Shown here piece after piece: positions 1 through 8,871 of a DNA stretch of 34,245 nt; the first letter of the stretch is position 1, and each line of letters starts with the position of its first letter. Source of the DNA: Pseudomonas gingeri (lineage in GTDB: Bacteria > Pseudomonadota > Gammaproteobacteria > Pseudomonadales > Pseudomonadaceae); NCBI RefSeq assembly GCF_013385635.1, contig NZ_JACAPR010000017.1, positions 1-34,245 of the forward strand. Reading direction: 5' to 3'. The notes beneath the pieces are model-generated. The model did not search any database, had not been told where the DNA came from, and saw nothing but the letters and a program-made list of their open reading frames with translations. The position numbers and the translations under genes were made by a program.

Positions 1-78
1 GAGCCGGCTTGCCGGCGATAAAGCCAGCAAGTCTTGCATCGATCTCGCGGACGTCATCGCCGGCAAGCCGGCTCCTAC
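1..78. repeat. REPIN-type inverted repeat
   Basis: Two perfect 19-base inverted arms, 1-19 and 56-74, each of the form GAGCCGGCTTGCCGGCGAT and its complement, are followed by CTAC. This is the paired-REP (REPIN) layout common between genes in Pseudomonas. It lies just past the 3' end of the LuxR-type gene, so its transcript could form a long hairpin there. The element starts at the window edge and may extend further. No RAYT transposase gene, which would mobilise it, is present in the window. Confidence 0.85.
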
Positions 79-95
79 CTGTACATGGCGTACGT

Positions 96-2645
96 TTATC
101 CCATCAGGCCCAGCGCCTTGGCCTTCGCCACCGCCTGGGTGCGACGTTCCACGCCGAGCTTGCTGTGGATCCTGCGGGCATGGGTTTTCACCGTGTGCAG
201 CGAGATGAACAATTGGGCGGCAATCTCCAGATTGGAACTGCCCAGGGCAATCAGCTTGAGCACTTCCAGCTCGCGCTGGCTCAAGGGATTGTCACCCGTG
301 GCGATCAGTTCTTCCTCGAACCCCAAGGCCGAGAGAATGCCCGGCTGGCGCAGGCGCAGTTCACGCAACGCCTGCTGCAGGTGGCAGCGGCTGACCAGTG
401 CCAGTCCCTCGGCGAGGTGGGTCTTGGCCAGCGCGCCGCGGCCCTCCAGAAAGGCCACTTCCGCCAGGGCCAGGCGGATCTCCGTTTCAATCCCCTGCAT
501 GCCCCGCTGCTGTGCCTGCGCCAACAACTGCGCCAGTGACTCCAGCCCCGCACAGGGCTTGCGCTGGTAGACCTGGGCCAGGATCAACAGGTATTCCAGC
601 CGTGGCACCAGCTCCAGGGTGGCCGGCGGCGCCTGCATGGCGTTCGGCCCGCGATAATGGCGCAGCACCCGGGTCAAGGCCTCGTCCGCCAGCTCGGGAC
701 GGCCCTGTTGCAGCCAGAGATGGCTGCTGATCATCAACAGCACCGCGCGATACACCACGTCCGGAATATGCCGCTGCTGCATGAGGCGCTCGGCATCGCG
801 CAGGCGCACGAAGGCCTGGGCGTAGTCGCCGTGGTTGGCATCCAGCAGCGCCAACCCGAGGAAACCGTACAGCGCACGTTTGTCGTGACTGCGCAGGCAC
901 TCGTCGAGTCCCGCCTGGAAATGCTCGGCGGCTTGCGGGTCGCGGCCCTGGCGCAAGGCAATACGGCCCTGGCGCAACGCGACACGCCCACGCAGCGGGC
1001 CGGTGAGGTAACGCTGGGCCGTCAGCAAGGCCTGCACGTTGTCGAGCAAGGCTTCACTGCGATGCAAGGCGCCGCGTTGCTCGAGCAGTTGCGCGTGATC
1101 CAGTTCCAGCAGCGCCTCGAACAGCAGCGAACCCTGGGCCCGCGCCAGGCACAGGGCCTCGCGGCTCAAGGCCTGGGCCTGTTCCAGCTCGCCATTGAGC
1201 AACGCCTGCTGGGTCAGCCCCGACAGACAGAACAGCCGTGCCGGCCAAGCGGCGGCTGGCAGGTCGTGCAGCGCGTCGAGAAAATGCCCGCACGCCGCTT
1301 GCGCCTGTCCCTGCAAGTGCAGCAACCAACCCTGCTGGGCCTGCCAGCGCGCCACCAGTTGCCGCTGCGCCGCCGCCGACGGCTGCGGAGTGAAGCGCGC
1401 CATCTGTTCGATGCTGTGGGCCGCCTCGTCGAAACGCCCGGCGAACAGCAACGCCGTGGTGATCAGGCCGAGCAGGTGCGGCGTGCCGAACATCAGCTCA
1501 TCCGGCTGTTGCTCTTGCAGGCGCAACAGCAGTGCGACGTTCTGGCCCTGGAACAGGTAGTCGAAGGTGAAGTTGTGCAACAGACTGGCCGCTACTTCGA
1601 ACTCTTCGGCGGCCAGGGCCTGTTCCACCGCCGCCTGCCAGTCGCCCCGGGCACTGAACCACTGGCAGGCGCGGCGATGCCAGGAGCGCCCGGCCGGCCA
1701 GGGCTCATCGCACAGCAGCAGGGTCAGCGGGGCGAACACCCGCAGCCATTCCGACGAGTCCTCCCACGGTTCGATAAAGCACCCCAGTTCCTGCAGGGTA
1801 CGCATCCACTGCGCGCCCTCCCCGGCACCGAACAGATGCTCGCAGAGATCGGCATTGAAGCGTGGCAGATGCGCCAGCACCCGCCAGGCTTCGGCCAGTT
1901 CGGGCGCCAGGGCATCGAACAGTTCGTGCTGCAGGTAATCGAGCAACGTCGCCGAACGGCGTGAGCCGATATCGGGGTCGTTGGCTATCCACGCGGGCGC
2001 CTCCAGCAGCGCAACCCGCACCCCGGCGCACCAGCCGGCGGTGTACTGGCCGATCCGGTCGATGCACTGGGTCGACACCTGGACCGTCGGATTGATTACC
2101 AGCCGTTCGATCTCACCGCGTTCGAAGGCCAGGCTCGAGCCGTCGACCTCGTAGAGTTCGCCCTCCAGCAACAGCCGCGGCCAGTTGCAATGGGGCCGCC
2201 GCCGCCCACCCAGCCACCAGCTCAGGACCGGGCTGCTGACCGCCAGCAGGCGATCGAGCAATTGATCCAGGGCCGGGTTGGGCAAACGACAATAGTCGTC
2301 GAGAAAGATCCAGGTCGGCAGGGTCCAGCGTGCCAGCCGAGCCAACAGGCTCGTTTCATCCCGCGCATCGTCCAGCCCCAGCGCCTCGGCCAGGGCGGAA
2401 CAGAAGGCCTCGGTGGTCAGGCTGGCACCGGCCAGCGGCAGCCAGCACACGCCGCAGTTGGGCGACGCCTGCAACAGGCATTCGGCGAGCAAGGCGCTCT
2501 TGCCGCTGCCGGCGGGCGCGCACAGCAGGCGTACCCGCGCCGGCGACTCGATCAAGGGTGTGCTCAGGCGTGGACGTGGCAAATGGCGGGAGGACAAACG
2601 AGGCAAGAACCCGGGACGATCCAGACGCGGGGTCATGGCGGTCAT
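96..2645 (-). CDS. MalT-type LuxR family transcriptional regulator (849 aa)
   Basis: This is a large ATP-dependent LuxR-family activator of the MalT/LAL type. Residues about 40-55 hold a P-loop (PAGSGKS). A STAND-type NTPase region and a long helical TPR-like middle follow. The last ~62 residues are a GerE/LuxR helix-turn-helix (LSQRELEVLKLIALG...TVKTHARRIHSKLGV). The ATG at 2645 has AAGG eight bases upstream; a second ATG lies three codons in. Such proteins bind a small inducer and ATP and then activate nearby operons. The best target here is the DUF1302-DUF1329 operon at 5630-8802, since from memory these three genes are neighbours in other pseudomonads. Here two peptidoglycan hydrolase genes lie between them. 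The inducer is unknown. Confidence 0.9.
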   Translation of the reverse strand: MTAMTPRLDRPGFLPRLSSRHLPRPRLSTPLIESPARVRLLCAPAGSGKSALLAECLLQASPNCGVCWLPLAGASLTTEAFCSALAEALGLDDARDETSLLARLARWTLPTWIFLDDYCRLPNPALDQLLDRLLAVSSPVLSWWLGGRRRPHCNWPRLLLEGELYEVDGSSLAFERGEIERLVINPTVQVSTQCIDRIGQYTAGWCAGVRVALLEAPAWIANDPDIGSRRSATLLDYLQHELFDALAPELAEAWRVLAHLPRFNADLCEHLFGAGEGAQWMRTLQELGCFIEPWEDSSEWLRVFAPLTLLLCDEPWPAGRSWHRRACQWFSARGDWQAAVEQALAAEEFEVAASLLHNFTFDYLFQGQNVALLLRLQEQQPDELMFGTPHLLGLITTALLFAGRFDEAAHSIEQMARFTPQPSAAAQRQLVARWQAQQGWLLHLQGQAQAACGHFLDALHDLPAAAWPARLFCLSGLTQQALLNGELEQAQALSREALCLARAQGSLLFEALLELDHAQLLEQRGALHRSEALLDNVQALLTAQRYLTGPLRGRVALRQGRIALRQGRDPQAAEHFQAGLDECLRSHDKRALYGFLGLALLDANHGDYAQAFVRLRDAERLMQQRHIPDVVYRAVLLMISSHLWLQQGRPELADEALTRVLRHYRGPNAMQAPPATLELVPRLEYLLILAQVYQRKPCAGLESLAQLLAQAQQRGMQGIETEIRLALAEVAFLEGRGALAKTHLAEGLALVSRCHLQQALRELRLRQPGILSALGFEEELIATGDNPLSQRELEVLKLIALGSSNLEIAAQLFISLHTVKTHARRIHSKLGVERRTQAVAKAKALGLMG

Positions 2646-2672
2646 TGCGGCGGCCTTTTCTTGATTTTATAC

Positions 2673-2698
2673 GGCTACCCTAGTCCTCATGGGTAGCC
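2673..2698. promoter_or_regulatory. 8-bp inverted repeat upstream of the LuxR-type gene
   Basis: GGCTACCC (2673-2680) and GGGTAGCC (2691-2698) form perfect arms around a 10-base spacer, 28 bp upstream of the LuxR-type start codon. On the minus strand a TATAAA hexamer lies at about 2666-2671, between the repeat and the gene, and could be a -10 box. The repeat would then sit where an activator or autorepressor binds. No good -35 box was seen, which fits an activator-dependent promoter. Function is inferred. Confidence 0.45.
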
Positions 2699-2773
2699 TT
2701 GTTGAATGAGTATTCAGCGCACTGATTGGCGCCCATAAAGAAACTGACCGGCCGGTCGCGTCCGGCGCGCCGA

Positions 2774-4300
2774 TCAGCTCGATATCGTCATCCGGCTTTC
2801 CCGGTGATTCTCGTCCAGGGCGGTGATGGCATAGATACACGAAGGGCCGTTTTCGGCTGGACTGTTCCAGATATGCAGGCAACCCGCACGAGGGATCGTG
2901 GTCACCAGACAATCGACCCGGGCAATGTCCACCGCCTCTGCGCAGGGGAAGCGATAAATCGCGTAATAGCGGGTCTTGTTCGTGGCATTGGCGCTGTTTT
3001 CATGCCATTTGACCTGCGTTCCCCAGTCATGCCGGCGCTGCTGCACACAGGCCGGGGCCGCCGGCGGTTGCCCGGTTTTCCAGGGCATCGACGGGATCAG
3101 CGCCGGATAACGCCAGACACCTACGCGCAGGGCAGCGACGGCGGCATGAGTCTCGGGCACCCGCAGGAAACGCTGGCGAAACAGGATGCTGCCGCGGATT
3201 TCCGGCATATCGAGGTTCCACTGCAACTGCCTGTTGAGTTCAGCGATCCCTTGGCCCTCGCTCCACTCGGGCTCCCGCTGGCTGGGTACGCCCACTTTGT
3301 AGAGCGCCTCACCGATATAAAGATGAACATTTTTCCCGCGCACTGCATCGGCCCACCAACGCGTCACGATATCGAACTGCGCCGCCCTGAGGCCGAAACT
3401 CCAATACACTTGTGGCGCAATGTAATCAATCAGCTCTTCCTCGACCCAGCGACGGGTATCGGCATAACCGGTGTCATAATTCGGCGCGCCTGCTGAAGTA
3501 TCAGAACCGCGCGGATCATCCCTCCGGTTACGCCAGACACCCGCGGGACTGACACCGAACTTCAAGGCCGGTTTGAGTTCGCGCAACTTGCGGGACAAAT
3601 CTGAAATCAACAGGTAAGTATTATGACGGCGCCAATCGTCTTTATTGTCAAACGCCTGGCCATATCGGGAAAACGTTGTTGCATCATCCAGTCTTGAACT
3701 GGCTGACTCGTAATAGAAGTAATCATCGAAATGGATGCCGTCGACATCATAGTTGAGCGTAACTTCCAGCACGCCTTGAATCACCCAGTCGCGGGCCTCG
3801 GGGATGCCCGGATCCAGCACCAGACGGTCATAGGCGGTACCGACCCATTCCGGGTGCGCGGCATACACGCTGGCGGGTGCCCCCGGTAACGTGCTGCGCA
3901 ACGCATCGATGGTACTGTGCCGGGTGTCCATCGAGACCCGGTAGGGATTGAACCAGGCATGCAATTCCAGGTTTCTCGCGTGGGCCTGTTCGACCACGAA
4001 CGCCAGGGGATCGAAGCCCGGATCGCGGCCCAGCGTGCCGCTGAGCCACGCCGACCAGGGCAGGAGGGCCGAACGGAAAAACGCATCCGAACAGGGCTTC
4101 ACCTGGAAGAACACGGCATTCATCTTCAGCCTGACCAGTTCGTCCAACTGCTCGACCAGCTCGTTTTTCTGCACCCTGATCCGTTCGGCGTCATCGCCAA
4201 TCGTGGAGGACACCCGTGATGGCCAATCCAGGTTGGCGACCGTCGCAATCCAGCTTGCGCGCAAATGATGTTTATCCGCATGAGTGCTATCGGTGTTCAT
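2774..4300 (-). CDS. GHL10-family glycoside hydrolase (DigH/YngK-like, 508 aa)
   Basis: The protein belongs to the glycosyl-hydrolase-like family 10 (DUF187, PF02638): an (alpha/beta)8 barrel over residues about 10-400. Marker stretches are MNAVFFQVKP, HAWFNPYRVS, VDGIHFDDYFYY and IDYIAPQVYWSFG. The last ~90 residues resemble a fibronectin-III-like module, as in related proteins such as YngK. The E. coli relative DigH (YddW) cleaves denuded peptidoglycan glycan strands left by amidases. The N-terminus (MNTDSTHADKHHLRAS) has no signal peptide or lipobox, unlike DigH. The ATG at 4300 has AGGA eight bases upstream. The gene is divergent from a peptidoglycan amidase at 4558, which suggests a joint role on murein. 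The substrate is inferred. Confidence 0.8.
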   Translation of the reverse strand: MNTDSTHADKHHLRASWIATVANLDWPSRVSSTIGDDAERIRVQKNELVEQLDELVRLKMNAVFFQVKPCSDAFFRSALLPWSAWLSGTLGRDPGFDPLAFVVEQAHARNLELHAWFNPYRVSMDTRHSTIDALRSTLPGAPASVYAAHPEWVGTAYDRLVLDPGIPEARDWVIQGVLEVTLNYDVDGIHFDDYFYYESASSRLDDATTFSRYGQAFDNKDDWRRHNTYLLISDLSRKLRELKPALKFGVSPAGVWRNRRDDPRGSDTSAGAPNYDTGYADTRRWVEEELIDYIAPQVYWSFGLRAAQFDIVTRWWADAVRGKNVHLYIGEALYKVGVPSQREPEWSEGQGIAELNRQLQWNLDMPEIRGSILFRQRFLRVPETHAAVAALRVGVWRYPALIPSMPWKTGQPPAAPACVQQRRHDWGTQVKWHENSANATNKTRYYAIYRFPCAEAVDIARVDCLVTTIPRAGCLHIWNSPAENGPSCIYAITALDENHRESRMTISS

Positions 4301-4557
4301 TTGAATGTTCCTGTTTTATCGGTAGGCAGGCCCAAACCGCCCTTTCATGCATCGAAACAGGCGATATATCACTGAGCACTTCCGTCTTAAAAAAACAAAA
4401 CAGACAAACACCGTCAAGCCTTGGATCTGAGTCAGTATATTTCCCAAGGATCAAAAAACCGCTTCAAAAAACTCCTACCACCATTAAAGAAACCTCTTAA
4501 AAATAACGCACCACTACAACACTTATTGTGTGGGCTCAATCCCAAAGGGCTCCCCCC
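4301..4557. promoter_or_regulatory. AT-rich divergent promoter region of the two murein hydrolases
   Basis: This 257-bp gap must hold promoters for both the GHL10 gene (leftward) and the amidase gene (rightward). From about 4380 to 4530 it is markedly AT-rich, with A-tracts such as the one near 4389, in contrast to the GC-rich surroundings. A TATATT hexamer lies near 4437, flanked by CCTTGG and CCAAGG. No convincing -35 box was found. Such AT-rich DNA is a usual target for silencers of the MvaT type in Pseudomonas; that part is inference. Confidence 0.45.
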
Positions 4558-5337
4558 ATGAATATCATCAAATACAACACTTATCGTGCCGATAAAAGCT
4601 TTGATAGCCGAATTCGTTTTCTCGTGATGCATTATACGGCGGGCAACTTCCAGGCTTCGATCAACAGCTTGACCGGCCCCCATGTCAGTGCCCACTACCT
4701 GGTGCCGGATCCGACCGATGCGTCCTACATTGCCGCGGGTTTCAGTACCCAGAATATCTTCAACCTGGTCAATGAGAACGACCGCGCCTGGCACGCGGGG
4801 GCCAGTGCCTGGGGCAACCGGGTCAATCTCAACGACAGTTCCATCGGCATCGAAATCGTCAACCTGGCGCGCGACGACCAGGGGCAGTTCACCTTCCCGC
4901 CCTATCACCCGGACCAGATCGAGGCGGTCAAGGAGCTGGCACTGAATATCCTCGCGCGGCACCCCGCCATCAGTCCGGTCAATGTGGTCGGCCACAGTGA
5001 TATCGCCGTGGGCCGCAAAAGCGACCCGGGCGCGGCCTTTCCCTGGCAGCAGCTGTATCAGGCAGGTATCGGCGCCTGGTACGACGAGTCGGCCAAGTAC
5101 ACTTACGTCAGTCGTTTCACCGAACAGGGCCTGCCCCCGCAAGCCACCTTGCTGGCGCAGTTCAAGGCCTATGGCTACGACACCTCGAAAGCCACGTCGG
5201 AGCAAGGCTTGTGGCAATTGATCCGCGCCTTTCAATTGCACTTCAGGGCCGACAATCATGACGGCAGGCTGGATATAGAAACGGCCGCGCGCCTGGCGGC
5301 GCTGGTGAAGAAATACTTCCCCACTTCGGCGATCTGA
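4558..5337 (+). CDS. N-acetylmuramoyl-L-alanine amidase, AmpDh3-like (259 aa)
   Basis: This is a zinc amidase of the AmpD/PGRP (Amidase_2) family that cuts the bond between MurNAc and the stem peptide. The expected zinc ligands are His25 (LVMHYTA), His146 (VVGHSDIA) and Asp156 (RKSDPG), with Glu99 (GIEIV) and Lys154 as catalytic residues. The C-terminal ~80 residues form a peptidoglycan-binding-like helical domain. From memory the whole protein resembles P. aeruginosa AmpDh3, a periplasm-acting amidase delivered by a type VI secretion system. No signal peptide is visible. The ATG at 4558 is chosen because AAGGG lies eight bases upstream; an in-frame GTG at 4528 lacks this. No immunity-like gene follows: the next 290 bases are repeats. 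It is divergent from the GHL10 glycosidase. Confidence 0.88.
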   Translation: MNIIKYNTYRADKSFDSRIRFLVMHYTAGNFQASINSLTGPHVSAHYLVPDPTDASYIAAGFSTQNIFNLVNENDRAWHAGASAWGNRVNLNDSSIGIEIVNLARDDQGQFTFPPYHPDQIEAVKELALNILARHPAISPVNVVGHSDIAVGRKSDPGAAFPWQQLYQAGIGAWYDESAKYTYVSRFTEQGLPPQATLLAQFKAYGYDTSKATSEQGLWQLIRAFQLHFRADNHDGRLDIETAARLAALVKKYFPTSAI

Positions 5338-5374
5338 GAAAAGGCCCCGGTAAGCTCCGCTCCTGCAATGTTTC

Positions 5375-5484
5375 TGATCGCTCCCACGCGCAGCAATGGA
5401 ACGCAGCTACGGACGCGCTGCGTCAGCTTCTGTGACGCAGAGCATCACGGGCTGCATTCCCACGCTGGAGCGTGGGAACGATCA
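5375..5484. repeat. ~110-bp palindromic intergenic repeat, copy 1
   Basis: The element begins TGATCGCTCCCACGC and ends GCGTGGGAACGATCA, so its ends are inverted repeats with one mismatch. Its middle also folds on itself (CGCTGCGTCAGC...GACGCAGAGC). A second copy with the same order of blocks is at 25168-25276. It contains no gene. It fills, with the REP element that follows, the gap between the amidase and the DUF1329 gene. Confidence 0.8.
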
Positions 5485-5507
5485 TGAACCGCTGGACGAC
5501 GACACAG

Positions 5508-5614
5508 TGTAGGAGGAGCTGGCTTGTGTAGGAGTGGGCTTGTCGGGACACCGCATCGCCGCGAAGCTTTTAGCGATCTCAGGGACGCCATCGCCGGCAA
5601 GCCGGTTCCTACAG
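5508..5614. repeat. REP/REPIN-type repeat with a doubled left end
   Basis: The right arm reads CATCGCCGGCAAGCCGGTTC and then CTACAG. The left side carries two tandem GTAGGAG...GGCTTG units (from 5509 and from 5527), as if one REP end had been inserted or duplicated next to another. The same doubled left end occurs at 25123-25159. Together with 5375-5484 this forms a composite repeat block downstream of both converging genes. Confidence 0.7.
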
Positions 5615-5629
5615 GGGAATCGGGGTGGC

Positions 5630-6997
5630 TCAGCGCACCCCGCTCGCCCGCAGCGCCGCTGGCGTGTAGTCCGCCGCCTTGCCGACAAAACCGAACTGGA
5701 AGCTGTGTTTCTCCTCGTTCTTCATGCCCAGGGCGATGTAGCGCCCGGCGATCAGGTCGTACAGCGTTTCCACGGTGTACGCCTGCACCTGGTGGTCGTA
5801 GTAGAACTGCGCATGACCTTCGGCCACCCGCCACAACTGGCCGCGACCGTCGTAGTGGTCCACCAGCGCGACCTGCCAGCTGTCCTCGTCGATGTACATG
5901 TGGCGCTTGGCATAGATATGCCGTTCGCTCGGCTTGACCGTGCCCTCGATCTCCCAGACCCGGTGCAGCTCGTAGCGGGTCAGGTCCTGGTTGATATGAC
6001 CGGCCTTGATCACGTCGGTGTACTTGAGGGTCGGCGAGTCCAGCTTGTAGCTGTTGTAGGGGATGTACATCTCCTTCTTGCCGATCAGCTTCCAGTCGTA
6101 GCGATCCGGTGCGCCGGAGAACATGTCGAAGTTGTCCGAGGTGCGCAGGCCGTCGGCGGCGGTACCCGGACCGTCATAGGCGACTTGCGGGGCACGGCGC
6201 ACGCGGCGCTGGCCGGCGTTGTAGACCCAGGCCAGGCGCGGTTCCTTCACCTGGTCGAGGGTTTCGTGCACCAGCAGCACGTTACCCGCCAGACGCGCCG
6301 GCGCGGTGACTTCCTGCTTGAAGAAGGTCAGCACGTTGGCACCTTTGTCCGGTGACAGGTCGGGCACTTCCGACGGTACCGCGGCCTCTTCCTCGAAGGT
6401 GATCGGGGTGAAGGAGCCGTTGGTCTGCGGGGTCGCCTGGGTGATGGTGCGCCGCAGGTTGCCGCCGTGATAGCGGGTGATATGGTTCCACAGCACTTCC
6501 ACGCCGTTTTTCGGAATCGGGAAGGCGTAGTAGCGGTTGCCGGTGAAATTCGCCAGGCCGTTGCCGTCATTGATCGTGGTGACGTTGAGGGCGCTGCGCT
6601 TGGCCGAATCCAGCACCGCTTGCGGCAGGGCCACGGTGCGGTGGGTCGGGTAGACCGGGATCTTGTAGGTTTCCGGATAACGCTTGAACATCGCCAGTTG
6701 GCCGTCCGAGAGCTTGGCCTTGTACTGGTCGGCGGTGGCCGCGGTGATGACGAACAGAGGTTTCTCATTGGCGAACGGATCGGCGAGGAAGCCCTTGCTG
6801 TCCACCGCGCCGGCATTTTTCGGGATGCCGCCGGTATAGGCCGGGATCGAGCCGTCGGCATTGCCGGCCTTTTCCGCGCCGATGGCAGTCAGGGTGGTGC
6901 CGAGCTTGGCCGCTTCCTCCGGGGAAACCGCCGCCATCACGTTGGCCGCCAGCAGACTCAGGGCCAGGGCGCCGCATTGCAGAATCATCTTGCGCAT
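5630..6997 (-). CDS. DUF1329 family secreted protein (455 aa)
   Basis: This is an exported protein of the DUF1329 family (LolB-like fold, outer-membrane-associated in related operons). A signal peptide is clear: MRKMILQCGALALSLLAANVMA, with cleavage likely before AVSPEEA. Length is normal for the family. The ATG has AAGGA about nine bases upstream. It starts 23 bp after the DUF1302 gene, so both are surely co-transcribed. DUF1302/DUF1329 pairs recur next to LuxR-type regulators and lipid or hydrocarbon metabolism genes. From memory, homologues in P. putida matter for growth on long-chain lipids or esters, which would suggest a role in handling hydrophobic substrates at the outer membrane. The exact function is unknown. 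Confidence 0.88.
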   Translation of the reverse strand: MRKMILQCGALALSLLAANVMAAVSPEEAAKLGTTLTAIGAEKAGNADGSIPAYTGGIPKNAGAVDSKGFLADPFANEKPLFVITAATADQYKAKLSDGQLAMFKRYPETYKIPVYPTHRTVALPQAVLDSAKRSALNVTTINDGNGLANFTGNRYYAFPIPKNGVEVLWNHITRYHGGNLRRTITQATPQTNGSFTPITFEEEAAVPSEVPDLSPDKGANVLTFFKQEVTAPARLAGNVLLVHETLDQVKEPRLAWVYNAGQRRVRRAPQVAYDGPGTAADGLRTSDNFDMFSGAPDRYDWKLIGKKEMYIPYNSYKLDSPTLKYTDVIKAGHINQDLTRYELHRVWEIEGTVKPSERHIYAKRHMYIDEDSWQVALVDHYDGRGQLWRVAEGHAQFYYDHQVQAYTVETLYDLIAGRYIALGMKNEEKHSFQFGFVGKAADYTPAALRASGVR

Positions 6998-7020
6998 AAA
7001 GTAGTCCTTTTCAGCCTTGA

Positions 7021-8802
7021 TCAGAAGTTCGCGCCGACGCTGAGCGCGAGGAAGTCACGGTCGGTCAGGGTGTTGTAGCGGCCACCGAAAAAGTCGGTGT
7101 AGCTGAGGCTCGCGGTGTAGGTGTTGCGGTAGTCGGCATCGACACCGATGCTCACTGCCTTGGCGCCTTCGTTGAAAATGCCGTTGGGACCGTAGCCCTT
7201 GACGTCATGGGACCAGGACAGGTTGGGCTTGAGGTTGACCCCGGCGAACACGTTGCTGTAGTCGAGGATCGCCCGGGCGCGGTAGCCCCAGGAGGTGGCG
7301 GTGACAAAGCCGCCGGTATCGCCCTGGAAGCCGTACGCACCGTAGACCGAGTCACGCCCGTAGCGCAGTTTGTCCTTGGACTCCAGGCCACCGACGTAGG
7401 TGATCCCGGCCTCGCCCACCAGGGTCAGGCGATCGGCGCCCATGACCTGGTCGAAGAACTGCGTGAGGGTGGTTTGCGCCTGGGTGATTTCCTTGCGGCG
7501 ATAGCCGGTGTTGTCGGCACCAGCCGAAGATTTGATCGGCGAGGTCCCGGGAGCCGCCGGGTTGATCAGCGCAAGCGTCAGGTCGGTGGTGTTCAGTTGT
7601 ACCGGCGCATTGGGGCGGTAGCTGATTTCTCCGCTCCAGGCCGTGCCGGTGGGCAGGGTTGTCGAGAAGCTCGCACCGTAGAGTCGGATATCTTCCGGAT
7701 ACTCGAGATAGTACTGGCCGCGGCCCAGCATCACGCTTGAAGCCAGGGAGCTGCGCAGCGGGGCAGGCGTCAGCGCCGCCATGCTTTGCAGTGCGCTGAG
7801 CGTGGCCGCGCCGGCGCTGGTCGTCCCGACCGTCGGCGTACGGCTGTGATAGTTCATGAAGTACAGGCCGTACTCGGTATCACTGCCCAGCCAGCGCAGG
7901 GCCGCGCCCCATTGACCACCATCACGTGCTTCCCGGTCTTCGCTACGCTGCACCACGATGCCTTCCGGAGTGACCTGGAAGCCTTGTCCGAACGCGTTCG
8001 CCAACGGCAGGAAGCCCGCACTGGCGGCGCTGCCGACGGTGTAGTTGTTGTTGCATCCGTGGGCCACCACATCGTTGCCGAAGAAGGTCCCGCAGTTATC
8101 CACCACGGTGTTTTCCCAGTTCAACTGGTAGAAGCCCTCGACCGTCAGCGCGTCGGTGAGGCTCTGGGAAGCGAAGAACATATTGACCGGGATCAGGCCT
8201 TCCTTGATCTCGGCGCCGGGCCGGCGGAAAGCCGAGACGTCGATGGGGTTGATGCTGTTGATGGAGTTGCCGATAAAGGTGCTTTCGCCCCAGCTGACCA
8301 CCTGCTTGCCCAGGCGCACGGTGCCCGGCAGGTCGGCGATGGAGTAGTTGTGGTAGACAAAGGCGTCGAGCAGTTGCGCGCCGGAAGAGCGTGCCCCTTC
8401 GTCGCGGTGGTGGTCGCTGAGATCCTTGAACTCGCGGTCGCCATCGGCCAGTTCGAAGTCATACCAGTACTTGCCACGAACGAAGACGCCGGTATCGCCA
8501 TACTTCAATTCCAGGTCATGGATGCCCTTGAAGATCTTCGAGAAGGTATCGCCCTTCTTGAAGTTCAGGCGCCCGTCATCACCGGTGGAGGCCTGCCCGG
8601 TACCGCCGTTGGTAACCCCTACCAGTTTCTTGTCGGCATCGCGCATGCCCCAGCTCGCGCCGACCGACAGGGAAGAGTCGAACTTCCCTTCGATCTCGCC
8701 GATGTTGAACGAAACCGCGTTGGCCTGGGCGCTGGCGCCCAGGGCCACGGCGATAGCCAGCGCCTGCGGCGTGAAGATGGCGCGCATTGTTGTTTTTGTC
8801 AT
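7021..8802 (-). CDS. DUF1302 family outer-membrane protein (593 aa)
   Basis: This large exported protein of the DUF1302 family is probably a beta-barrel. A signal peptide spans residues 1 to about 29 (MTKTTMRAIFTPQALAIAVA..., cleavage after AQANA). The C-terminus ends in aromatic Phe (LSVGANF), as expected for BAM-assembled barrels, and the sequence is rich in alternating and Gly/Tyr/Trp segments. The ATG at 8802 is chosen because GGGGAAG stands just upstream and the signal peptide follows at once; an upstream in-frame start at 8988 would bury the signal. It is the first gene of a two-gene operon with DUF1329. Its Shine-Dalgarno region is complementary over nine bases to a possible small RNA (see 9040-9313). 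Confidence 0.88.
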   Translation of the reverse strand: MTKTTMRAIFTPQALAIAVALGASAQANAVSFNIGEIEGKFDSSLSVGASWGMRDADKKLVGVTNGGTGQASTGDDGRLNFKKGDTFSKIFKGIHDLELKYGDTGVFVRGKYWYDFELADGDREFKDLSDHHRDEGARSSGAQLLDAFVYHNYSIADLPGTVRLGKQVVSWGESTFIGNSINSINPIDVSAFRRPGAEIKEGLIPVNMFFASQSLTDALTVEGFYQLNWENTVVDNCGTFFGNDVVAHGCNNNYTVGSAASAGFLPLANAFGQGFQVTPEGIVVQRSEDREARDGGQWGAALRWLGSDTEYGLYFMNYHSRTPTVGTTSAGAATLSALQSMAALTPAPLRSSLASSVMLGRGQYYLEYPEDIRLYGASFSTTLPTGTAWSGEISYRPNAPVQLNTTDLTLALINPAAPGTSPIKSSAGADNTGYRRKEITQAQTTLTQFFDQVMGADRLTLVGEAGITYVGGLESKDKLRYGRDSVYGAYGFQGDTGGFVTATSWGYRARAILDYSNVFAGVNLKPNLSWSHDVKGYGPNGIFNEGAKAVSIGVDADYRNTYTASLSYTDFFGGRYNTLTDRDFLALSVGANF

Positions 8803-8871
8803 GCGTCTTCCCCGGTGAGTGACAGAAGCCTTCACCCTACCCACCGCCAGCGGGAGCGATAAGCGCACCAA

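Noticed and set aside
657..1964. 435-codon open frame opposite the LuxR-type regulator
   Set aside because: Gln- and Arg-rich antisense frame without any family features.
5375..5614. CRISPR-like or IS-like nature of the repeats
   Set aside because: There are no regularly spaced direct repeats with unique spacers and no transposase frame; the structure is that of REP/REPIN and palindromic intergenic elements.
7786..8862. 358-codon open frame opposite DUF1302
   Set aside because: Antisense shadow of a gene with a clear signal peptide and C-terminal barrel signature.
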